The notes under the pieces were generated by a model, which had not been told where the DNA came from, searched no databases, and worked only from the letters and a program-made list of their open reading frames with translations. Positions 14,201 to 26,200 of a DNA stretch of 49,248 bases are shown here, one piece after another (within the stretch, counting starts at the first letter, position 1; each line of letters starts with the position of its first letter). Origin of the DNA: a virus; the IMG/VR virus record IMGVR_UViG_3300042398_000914, positions 1-49,248 of that record; one strand, 5' to 3'. The position numbers and the translations under genes are program-made.

Positions 14201-17200
14201 CGTATTGCGGAGGAAGGCCGGGACGGCTTCATGCATCATGGACCTTTGGAACAAGTCGGTCTGATCTAGGAATAGCTTTGCGGCCAAAGAGTCGAAGACC
14301 TTGGTACCCGTAGATATGCTGTTGAGGTCGGCCGGCCTGCCGATGATGCTCACAAGCTGTCCGACGGCCTTCTCTTCAGCGTTGTCCGCGAGAGCTCGCA
14401 TCGATGCGTGGTCTGCCACAAGCTTGGCCAGCTCGCCAGACCTGCTTTGCGCGGCCTTTTCGGCTGCATCGGCCGGCAGGAACATCGCATCTCCGGAAAG
14501 CTGGCCGAATATGTCGATGTTCTGGAACACGTCCGATTGGATCTCCTCAAGGAGAGCTACAGGCTCTCTTCTGAAGCCGAGCGCGAACTCGCCTGCCGGG
14601 TCGATGCCCATCAAGGACGCAAAGCCATCCAGCGTAAGCGCCGAAGTGAGCATGCCCCATGCAAAGCGAGAGTGGCCAAGCTCAAATGCTCCGCCGCCTC
14701 CGGTCATGTTAGTTCCATGAGGCATGGATCCGGAGAAATGCGTACCATGATGACGGCCGCTTTCTTTTTCCATCCTTTGGGCTGCCGTAAGCCTAACCTC
14801 CATTACTCGCTCAGCTGTTTCGCGCATGGCTTCGAGAGCCCCGATCCTTTCTTTCAGCTTTTCGGCGTTGGGGTGTCCGTCTTCTATCTGGGTCTTGGCC
14901 GTGATTATCTCGGCTTTTATCTCTTTCAGGTATTCCTTCATGGTGGCCATGCCGGCCTTGTCCGCGAAGCGAATGATAGTCTGGTAATGCTGCTCATAGG
15001 CGCCAGCGACGTAGCTCGGGTAGCCAAAGCTTCCATAGTCATGCAACGACTGGCCTAGGTCTGCGTAGCCGGATCCATATCCGAACTCCTTTGAGGTAAG
15101 CTGATTGCCCTTTGCGGCGTCGAGAAGGTCTATCGTCTGCTTCGCAAATCCCGTGCCGCCCGGGAACAGTTCATCCGGAGCCATCAGCCCCTTGATGAAA
15201 GGCTGCACCTCTCCGAACTTGCTGAACAGGACGCCCATTGCGGAGTCTTGGGACATTGCCCTGATCCTCTCATTGAGGTCCATCCTAGTAAGTTCGAGAT
15301 TTCGCATCTCGTACGATGTGAAGCCGTTGTCCTTCGGGTTCTTGGCGAGTTCTTGCAGCTTGGCTATTATAGCAGCCTGATCCGCATCTATGGCTTCCTG
15401 ATCGGACATTCCTAGGGCCTTCGCGAAATCCGTAAGGCTTTGGTCTATGATGGCGATCAGCGGTATGCTGGCTTGCTTTTCTTCGTCGGTTCGGGACAGC
15501 GCTTCCATCTTGTCGCGCATGTCGAACAGGTTTTGCACCGCGTTGATCTGATTGGCCCTAGTCTGAAGCCTAGAGTCATGAATGAACGGGGGCACGAAAT
15601 GGCCCTTGCCGCCCACGCTGCTTTGTTCGGGCAGTCCGAGCGCGGCAAGCTGCTGCGCGGCGTGCATGCCATAGAAGGCGGGCGAAGCCCTGTGCACTAT
15701 GGGGTATGAGGCGGCGACGAACTCAGCAAGGTCCTGTCTGCTGAGGGATATCTCGCCGTAATTGGCAAGCATATGGCCTAGGCCGGTCTGCCTGATCTCA
15801 TCCTTGGTCACGCCATTCCTAGAGAGAACGGCCAGCCACTCTGTGGCCGGCAGGTGCGTGAAGTTTTTATACTTCGGAGACGCATGGGTGCCACGTATGA
15901 TGGCATTCATGGCCTTGGAGGAGAAGTTTAGGGCGCCCTGAGGCAGGCCTGCGTTCACTTTCCTGCGCACGATGGACTCAAGCTCCTGCATGCTTGCGCC
16001 GGTGATCTGGTGAAGGCTGATGGGCGGAGTGTCGAACTCGACGTGGGCATTCTTCCCGAGCGCCTTGCCTAGCTTGCGGGCCTCTTCAATAGACATGGCC
16101 ATATCCAGATCGCCGACCCTATGCAGGCCGGAGGGAGTTAGGGCTTCTTGGAACGCTCGGCCAGACTGAGGTATGACCCTGTCGATGCTCCTGACTCCGG
16201 TATCAGGGAAGAACTTGTCAGTTCCGCCCTCCTTGGGCCTTTCGATGACCCTGAAATCTCCGCCGGACAAAGCCCTGACCAGCATCGAGCTGGTGGCTTG
16301 CGCAGCCACCTTATTGGAGTAGGCGATGGCTTCCGCTTCAGTCTTGAAGGCGATAGCCCTCTTGCCGATCACGAGCCCGCCTTCCGGGTGCATCATGGAC
16401 GGGCTGTTTAGCTCGACGACATAGGGCCTGAAATTGACGTCATCCTTGGGGCCGGTGCGCTTCCACACCTTGATGCCATTGGCAGCCTTGGAGTCCCATG
16501 CATGCTTAAGCAGGTCCGGCCTTCCGGGGAATAGGCTAGCTATGGCTACGCCTGTGTCTCCGCTTACGGACAGGGTCCTTTCCGTGTCAGGCAGGAAGTA
16601 TCCGCCCTCTTCTCCGGCCATCTTGGCCGCGGCCGCGAACACGTCATTCCATAGGTGCGGGTCCTGAGATACACCAAGCTTTACGCTGTCCGTAAGACCG
16701 GCGAGAGAGCCCATGTTGTAAGCACCCTTCTTATTGAAAGGCATCAAGCCGATCTTCGGATCGGGCTTTTCGACATAAACGCCGCGGTCGAAGCGGCTAG
16801 ATCCTAGGCTGGCGTCAGGGAACAAGGTAGCCGCGCGGGCGCTCCTCTCGCGCTTTCCGGAGTCCGTCATGGCGTAGCCGATCGACGGATCGACATGCAG
16901 CGTCATGAGGGTGGCCGCGATATCTTCGACGCTCAGCCCGGCCGGCAGGATGATCGTCATGTGGCCGCTGGGGGCGTTTACGTCCTGTATGGACGCGGCA
17001 TGCAGGGCCCTGCGCGTGAAGACCTTTTCCTTGTCCATGAGGAACGCCTTGAAGGCGTCGACTTCCATCCTGCCAGAGAACGAAGAGCTGGAAGGAAGTA
17101 TGGCGGATATGTCGTCTATGTTTCCGCGAGTGTGGTGGTAGCCCCTCTTGTCCCGGATGGCTCCATCGATATAGGCCTGCATTATCGCGGGATCATTCGG

Positions 17201-20200
17201 GTCAAACAGCCCGGCAAACGGGTGACCCATCATTGTCGCTGCGTCATTGGCCATCATCTGCGAAAGCAGGTTGGCCGGTAGAAGCAGGCCGGTGTTAGGG
17301 TCATAGCCTAGGCCTTCAGCCAAGCTGAAGCCATATCCGACCCTGCCTGCCCGGGTCGCCATGTCGTCCAGCTTGTAGCCAAGATGGTCGCCCGTGATAT
17401 TTACCATGATCCTGCCGTCAGGCAGCCTCTTCCATGCGTAGCCTTTTTTGGTGGCCTGCTCGCCGGCCCTGTAAGGGTCGGATAGATATCCAGATCCGAC
17501 TTCCTCGTCCAGCCTTTCGGTGTTACGGCCGGGAAGCTCGCTGGTCATGTCCGACAGCACGAACCCCTGCTTCTTGCGTTTGGCGTGAAGCGGGGAATAC
17601 AAGCTCTTGCTGATCGTTCGAGTGCCTCGCGCGTGCAGGTTTAGAACAGCCTCAGCGGTCTTGCCTCCAGACAAGTCTCCAGACACCTCCATTACGCCTG
17701 CGGAACCAAACGAGAGCTGGCCGCCGGCGGGAGCTATCTCAATCGTCTTAGACCCAGACCTCTGAGCCCTTCCGATTATGGAGTCAGCTAGGAAGCTGCG
17801 GATGACGCTCTGAGAGAGGGCGCTGTGCCCGCGCGCTCCGACGTCTACATCCATCATCCCAGCATCAGGGACTGGATCGGCGTGGATCATGTCCACCGGA
17901 TCATCCATCTCAAACATGGCTCCAAGGACTCCCAAGGTTCCTTCGTGGCGGTGCACCGAGAACTCTTCCTGACCCTTGGCACCGACGAGCGTCATGAAGC
18001 CGTCATAGGTCCTAGAGTCGTGGTAGTTGTGCCCATCAAAGACTATCTTGTCCCTGTAATCGTTGGACTGAAACTCGTCGTCGAGCAGGTCGGGAGAAAG
18101 CCTTATGGCTCCTTCACCATGCGTTCGGACTACGCCCTTTTGGTTGTTGCCGCGAAGGCCAGAAATAAGGCGATCGGTGCCGGACCTCTTAATTCCGAAC
18201 CTGCCGCCCTGCGAGTCCCTGTAGAGAGGAACCCTGATGCCTTCTATCTTCGAAAGCTCCCTTAGTGTGCCGGACATGCGTTCAAGCGAGCGCTGCATGC
18301 TGAACATGTCATGAACCGAGTGGAGCATCCGCCTGAATAGGTTGTGCTCCATCGCGTTCTTCTGATCTCCGTAGGCGCGGGGGTTGGCCCTGTCTGACTT
18401 TGATCCGCCGAGAACTATGTTCTGCGGATCAGTCCTCATTTTCGCGACCGGATCTATGTCGTAACAATCGACAAGGTCCACCCTCGAGGCCGTGTCCGCC
18501 ATCATGGCTTCGATGGCGATTTTCTCGGCCGCCGTAAACGGACTTCCGACCCTGTTTATGAGCTCTTGCTTGACAAATATCTGCCCGGCCAGCTGGAACA
18601 CTTGTTTCACCGCGTCGAAGCTAAGCCCGTTTAGCATGGATATGCGCCCGTTCTCCAGCATGTTCCTAACGTTGCTCTCGACCTGCATCCCTAGGGTGGA
18701 GTTTGAGTCAACGCCCTCCAAATAGGTCTCAAGGTTGGTCAAACTGTCGAACATCTCCTTGCCTATGCCTGCCTCTAGCATGCTTGAGAGTCCGCGTCGC
18801 GCGTAAGCCAATCCGATCGTCTGCATGGCCGCCTCGATGGACGCCATCATCCTGATCTGTGTCTTGACCTGAGACTCGGTCAGGCCTTCCACGGAATAAC
18901 TGTCTTTCCACCACTCCACGGGCGCCCAATTGTTCCTCACGAACGAGTCGAGCTTCGCGGCAAGCGCGGCGTTGTTGTCGTTGCCCCTGTACATCATCTG
19001 AGCCGTAGCCGACAGCAGCGAGGTGCCGTCAAACACGTGGGCAAGGTGGCGCATAAAGCCGCCCGCCTTGTAGTTCATCCTAAGTGATCCAAACAGGTTC
19101 GAAGGCCGGTGCAGGGTGGACAGGTAATACTTCGAGTTGTCGATCGTCTCAATCCACTCTCCATCAGGACTCATGAACTCTTCCATGAACCTTTCGGCGC
19201 CCTTGGACATGGCCCGCAGTATCCTAGTTGATCTGGTATCTGCGATGGCCTTTTCCATGGCTTGCGCGTCAAGGTGGGACACCTGAAGCGGAGAAGACTT
19301 CTGGTCGTTGGCCGTTTCCGAAAGCAGGTTTGCTCCGATGGCAAGCGTCCTAGACATGACGCGCATGGGCTGTGCGGCAGTAATGGTGGCCGTAGTGGTG
19401 TTATCCCTCTTGGCCAAAGCGTTGATAACCTTGGCTTCGACGTGGTCCGAGGTGGCTCCTAGCGCCTCATAGGTGGAGCCGACAACCAGCGCCTCGCCCC
19501 TGACATACGACCTGACGAGCGTGGCCTGAGCCATGGGCTTGTACCCCGGAGACTTGATGCGATCTACGTCATGGGGCATGTTGTAGTAGCCCTGATCCGT
19601 CGCTACGATATTGCCAAAGCCTACGTTATGAACCCCTTGGGTGACGCTTTCTGCGATAGAGAGGAGGGCTTTTGCCTTTTCGAGCTGAGGGCCGGCATCA
19701 GGGCCAGATATCACAGCCACGAGCTCAGGCTTTTCGGTGATAAGGCTCATAAGAGAGCTGGCAGATATGCGGCTTGCGCCCTGAAGCGCCGATAGCTTGT
19801 GCTCGACTCCCTTGTCTCCGGAAAACCTGTCTATATGTGCCAGCAGCGCGTTGGCCCTGAGGACCAAAGCTCGCTGCGCAAGGATGGCGGACTGAACGGC
19901 GATCGGATACCTTTCTTGGTTCGATTGCAGGGCCTCCAAACTGGTCGGGTTGATGTTGGCCGCTAGGAAGTTGTCGGACTTCTCGAGCTCAGCCTCGTTG
20001 CCGCGGGCAAGCCTGACCACTCCTCGCTCCGAGTTGACCTCGATGATCGTAGGAACGTCATCGCCGGCGCCAAACTTGATGCTTTTGTGCATACCTGCGT
20101 AGGCATTGCCCGTGAAGCCTTCGATCGGGCTTGCCGTGTTCCTGCCCATGCGGGGGTAAATCGAGGCCCCTGCCATACCAGACTGTATGCTTCGTACGTT

Positions 20201-23200
20201 GGCGACGTCGGCAAAGGCTCGCTGAGCGCCACCCATCAGGCCGTGCATCACTATGGTTCCGGCAACAGGGGCGTCTCCTACGGCCCCATAAAGCCTGTTC
20301 ATCAGCGTCACATTGGGATCATCTGCGCCAGCGTATCTGGCGTTCGTGGCTCTGCCCCTGAAGTCACGGGCCGACTCATGAGACCACACCTTGTCTCCGT
20401 TGGACAGGGTGCTGGACGAGAACGAGTCTTTCATGCCCTCATCAAGGGCGTTGGAGTACAGCTCGAACAGCAGGTCCTGAAGGCGCATGCTATGCTTGCC
20501 GGACTCCTTGGAGATATCATCGCCCGCCTCGACAGCCCTAAGCATCATATGGCCAAGCTTCTCGGCCATGGGCGTCAGCTTGACCAGCAACCTCTCAAGC
20601 CTAGAGGTGAACCTGATCATGGCTTCCGTGGACTTTCGCTCCCTCTCTTGCCATCCTGCCCCTCCGTATCCATCCGACCCCAGCGAAGAGCCGGACATGC
20701 TCATGTCTACCTCTTTCTTGACTAGCATTCCGGACAGGCGCAGAGGATCCCATTCGACGGGAAGGCTATTCTCATCGGGGTACTTCTTGACCAGCTTGTC
20801 GATGATCCTCTTGATCACCTCCTCGCCGCGCACCTTGCCGAGCATCTTTTTGATGCCCGGGGTGGCCTGATAGCTAAATTGTATCGCGGTGGAAATCACA
20901 TCCATCATGAAGAACCTGCTCGCCGCACTTCCGGTCGGAGTGCTTTCGCTCTTCTTGGCGAATATCGACGTAAGCGGACTCGTACCCCTGTCTCCGAAGG
21001 CGTGATTGATGAAGTGGCGCACGGCATCGGCGTAAATATCATCCCCATCTACGGCCTCCTTGCTCAGGGCTAGATCATAGAGCTCCTTGAATGTTAGGCC
21101 GGCACCCTTTTCCTTCATGGCCTTAGCAAGTAGCTCCTTCATCTGGAAGCCGCCCTGATACGAAGACAGCATCGGCACCTCGTGCAATACGGCGACGATA
21201 TCGACGAGCTCTCCTATGCTGAGCTCAGAGCCCTTGAACTTGTCCTGTATGTCAAACACCCTTGCCGCGTGCAGCTCAGACTCAGGCACGCCGGCGCCCT
21301 TCAGGATGTCGGCCAACTGATCTGCCTTGATGACCAAAGGTATGCCCAATCTATCCGCCGTGTATAGGGCGTTGAGGACAGCGCTTCTATAGCCTATGGT
21401 GTCCTCGACGTGCACAGTCGCGCCCATTGCCTTGGCGACGTCTTGGATCGTGACGGACTTGCCGTCTCCTGTGAGCCCGGCCATAAACGCGATGGGGCCA
21501 CCCAAGGCGTTGTAGGCTCCGGTGGCCGGCAGGAAATCGTTTTCTAGGACCAAGTCCGCGACAGGCTGGACGTTTGCCCTGAACTGCTGCTCGGTGCCGC
21601 GGAAGTTCCCGAACTGCTCCATCGCTATGTTGGGCTGTCGGCGCAGGTTTTGAGCGCCTATCTGGGCCTTGGCTAGGGTAAGCTGCTCGACGCCGGTAGC
21701 TAGGCCATAGGTGTTGGTGAAGCCCTCAACCGAGCCTCCGGGGAGTCCGGACAAGGTACCGACCTCGCTGACATACACAGGCAGTCCGTCGGCGCCTATC
21801 CTCCATCCCTTGGAGTTATAGGTAGCCTTTCCGTAGCGCATCAGGTCGCTGTTGATGTTCGATACGTAGTGACTGAGCAGCGCGGAGCGCGCGATCATCC
21901 TCATGCCAGCGGCGAACATGTTGCCTGAAGCATTGCCGAAGATGCTCACGTTCATGCTCTCCGATCCTGCAGAGCCGCCGATCATTCTAAGCGTGGGGCC
22001 TCGGGTGGAAGAATACCCTTTCATCATCTCCGACTCCAGCCAACTGGCGTAAGACGCTATGTTTTCATACTGAGGGACGAACTGGGGCATCTTGCTGGAC
22101 GCAAGCTCCGCCTCGCTCATGCGAGAGCGAGCCATCGTGACATTAGGTGCGAACTCTTCCTGAGATGACGCGTACAGCAGGGACTTGAGGTCGTCCATCA
22201 GGGTGTGCGCAATCAGGTAAGAATGAGACGCGGTGTGCGTCTGGGGTCTGACTGCGGCTGAGTACTTAGAGACGGCTAGGTTAAGCCCGGCGCTTACCTC
22301 GGCCCTAAGGACGCCAATCTCCCTGTCATACGTATCGCCCATTGCTGAGTTTACGTAGTCGGTCATGGCAAACGCATCCCTGTTATGCTGATCAACCAGC
22401 TTGTATATGGAATGCATGGCCGAGAACGCGCCAGATGCGTCATACTTGGGAAGAAGCTTCGAGTAGGCGTCCAGCTGGCTCTTTATGTTCTGAGACCGCT
22501 CGGCTAGCTTGATTAGGCTTTGAACGGCCTCCGCGTATCCTTCCTTCTTGGTCGAAGATATCACGGCTATGGCCATGTTTATCCTCGGCATCATCTTCTC
22601 TATCAGGGCGACCTGATTAGGTATGACCCTGTTCATGAGATCTACCGCAATAGGCGCGTCGAATATCCTATCAAGAGACCTCTTGATTGATGCGGGATCC
22701 TGCGACTCTATCATCGATCCGCCCGCCATGCTCGCCGTCATCCTGATCAGGTTCTTGCTGGAGCCGTAGATCCTATCTACGGCATCCATGAGCTTGCCGT
22801 CCGCGTCGGAGTACTTGTGGTACGAGTAGCCATCGAACGCGCCTTCGACAGAGCCTGCCGCCTGAGCGCTGTTGCCCGGGACGGAGATCTGGTCGGATCC
22901 TCCGAAAAGTATGGGCAGGTTTATTAGCCCTCCTGCCGTTGCGCTTCCGAATATGCTATTCACCTGCGTGGGGGCCCTCTCCCTCATCGAGCCCAAGAAC
23001 GTAGAAGTGCTCACGGCATCAATCCAAGTGGCCGGCATCATTCTTTCGGACGACACTATGGCGTGCTGTATCTCATGAAGCATGACCCTCCTGAACCTTT
23101 CAGCTTTAACCTCGGGGCTGAACAGGGACGCATAGGCAACGCTCGACTCGAAGGCTCCGGCCACATCTTCTTTCATGACCCTTTCGGATATCACATCTTC

Positions 23201-26200
23201 GAGAAGGAACTCGGCTCCGATGGAAAAGCCTCCAGCAATAGGCCTCCAAGACGCTCCGGCCGAGTCAGGGTCAATAGACACCTCAGCTTTAGCTATGCCC
23301 GGGTAAAACGCGTATAGCTCCGGGTGGCTTATCACGTCGCTCATCTTGAGCTTCACCTTGCTTAGCTCATTCCTTACGCGCTGCCCGATGCCGGTTTCCA
23401 TTTCCGCCTGCGCGGCAGGGTCCCCCATTCTGCTGCCAATCATTGCGTCCACATATTCATTCACCGCGGTCATTCCCCCGGTTATGCTTTGAGCTATGAC
23501 CTCGACCGGAGAGCCGCCGAACTTGGCGAGATTGATTTCAGCGCTAGAGTCAGACAGCTCGAAGTAATCGAACATCTGGCCCATGCTGTTGGTCATCCTG
23601 CCTATCAGCCCAAGGCGGAGAAGCTCATCTTTTCTCGATTGATCCAGCTGCCTGATTGCGTCTGCGCCCGTGATCATCATGAGCGGAGAGCCTTGGACAG
23701 TATCAATCTTTGCGGTTCCATAGGGGACCCCTTGGCCTGTCTTGCCAGAGAGCTCGACGTCGGCTTCCATGGTCCTATATTGCATGGAGTATCCATCGTC
23801 GACTGCCGCTACGCTGCCGGTCTTTATGAACTGCCTCAGATCCCTGAGGTATTTGTTGGACGCGGGAGTGAGCTTGGCCTGCTTGACGCCCATAGACCTT
23901 AGGAAAGAATGAGCTGCCCCTTGCCCCGGGAAAGAGTCGGTGTCTAGTCCGGCCTTGAATAGGTTCTCGTGGATGGAAAGCGCTTGAGCTATCCTGAGTG
24001 CTCCATTCATGGGCTCTCCGGCGTATTGCTGCCTCTTTGTCTCAATGTACCCATGGGCAAGCTGTTCCATGATGACCATGTTTTCTCCTGCGATACCTGC
24101 GGCTCGTAGAAGGGTCGTAACCTCGGCGCTCCTTATTTCAGATCCTTTGGCCATCTGCTGAAGCCTTTCGGTAGCGGTCTTCCACTTGTACCCCATCGCC
24201 GCCCTGAACGTCTCTTCCACCGCTTTCACGGCTGAAGGTATCATGGCGGTAAGCGACTTCTCGCCATCCTTGCTGGCGAAGAACTGGAGCGCCAGCGCGG
24301 GCATGACCCCATTCCAGTTGCTTTCAGAAGGCGTTATGCCGGCGCCAGACCTGCGCAAGCTTCCGGGATCAGAAGTGACTAGCGCGTCTCCGCTCATGTT
24401 CGCCATGAACGACCTTACGGAGTCTCCGGCCGCGACTATGTGCGAGACCTTGGATATGTCTATGTCGCCGGTCTTGGTGGAACTGTGCGCGAAAACCATC
24501 GCGGGTATTCCCAAGGAGGTAAAGTGCATCGCCCTTTCGCTTGCGATCTTCTCAAACCTAGAAGGGTGGTTCCTGTTTACGTTCAGCGGGGAATAGACGG
24601 CAGGAGTCAGGGGGGCGTTAGGATCGCCACCGCGAAGGCCGGACACAACTTCTCCCATGGTTGGAGGAAGGGTGTAGAAGTCGGTCTTTTGGTCTTCGGC
24701 GCCTTCAAGCAGTCCGGTCTTTGCCCTTATCTCAAGCTTGCCGGGCCTAAACATTCGGTCGTCCAGAGACTTGAACTCGTGATATATCATGCTCTGGTCT
24801 TCGGTTACTCGCATGATAAGCGCCAGCGTCCTTACGTAATCCAACTTGTTGGCTTCCGTGGGGTCTCTCTTTATCTCGTCGGCTATTATGGACAGGGCCC
24901 CGTACAGATCCTGCATGGACACGACCCTCATCACATCCTCGTCGGACAAGTCCAGCATAGCCATTGCGGACACGAAACCCTTCTTGGTTCCGTCTTCTCC
25001 GGTGCGCAGCTTCCCCTCCTCATTAAAGAAGCCGGCCACGGACTTGGTGAACATGCCTCCCCTTGCCGCCAGCTTCTCGAGCGAGCTTAGGTACCTTTTG
25101 ACCATCTCGCTCGCAGGGCCTTCCTGCATCTTTGCCTGAGCTTTGATGGCTCGCTGCTTTCTGTCTCCTTCCGGCAGCATTTCACCGGCCCGCTTGGTTC
25201 CGGAGCCATCAAGGAACTCGCGCATGGCGGGAAGCAGATCCTGAATGCCAGACGCTTCGCTATGGAACCTCCAAAACTCTCCGCGTTGAGCTCCGATTGA
25301 AAGAAGCCTTGCCACGAGCTGGTCTCGCTTAATTCCTTTCGGGGCCAAGGTAGTTACATCCAGATACAGCGGCGTCTCAGCTCCCACCTTGTCGTCGTAG
25401 AACTGCTTGCTCTTGGACTCCATCGCGCGCTGGACATACTGGCCGACCTCGGGGTCATTGACCATGTCAGGCGTGACAATGAAAGAGTTAAATGCCGACT
25501 GCCACCGCTTAGGAACATCATCAAACCCCTTGGTGAACGAGCGAGGCCTGAAGTCGCTCATGCTGATCGTCCTAGGCTTATTGGTCTCCCCGAACACGGC
25601 CCATCGTATGTCCCCGGCGAGGGTGGCCATGCCGAGTCCATGGCTTTCCAGCGACTTAGATATGGCAGCGTCCCTTTGACCCGTAGGCCCGGAAGCTCCT
25701 GCATACATGGCCTCCCCTAGCAGCTTGTAATCCCTTATGGAGCTTGCGTTGAACGCGGTCGGAAGGTTTATCAGGCCAGCCTTGTGCATGGCGTTTACCT
25801 TAAGTGCGTGAGAAAGCCTTCGGGCGATCTGGTCCTGCAGGAAGTCCTTGTCGTAGGCATACAGGTCCTTGAACCATTCCCTGTCGATGCGCAGGATCTC
25901 ATTGCCGTATCCTCCGACGACGTCCGTTCCTTTGGCCCTTCCAAGGTCAGGGTCGGTGATCGCGATCTGCGTATCCGACAGCTTCACTCCGTACTTCTTG
26001 CCATTGATCTCTATGTCCCTGTCGAACTCCTTGGCCTTGTCGCCAAGCATGGAGTAAAGGCTGATGAACCTTTTCGAGAACGCCACCTCTTCGCCCGGAA
26101 CCCTATTCCTATAGGGGTCGGTATTATCCGATCCGGATATCTGCTCGTCGATATGCTCGACGGCTTTCTTGCCTTGGTGGGCAGACTCGACGACCGCGGT

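Noticed and set aside
17800-17860. GNAT acetyltransferase-like stretch in the giant protein (VDVGARGHSALSQS region)
   Set aside because: Only one loose motif resembles the acetyl-CoA loop; the surrounding strands are not convincing.
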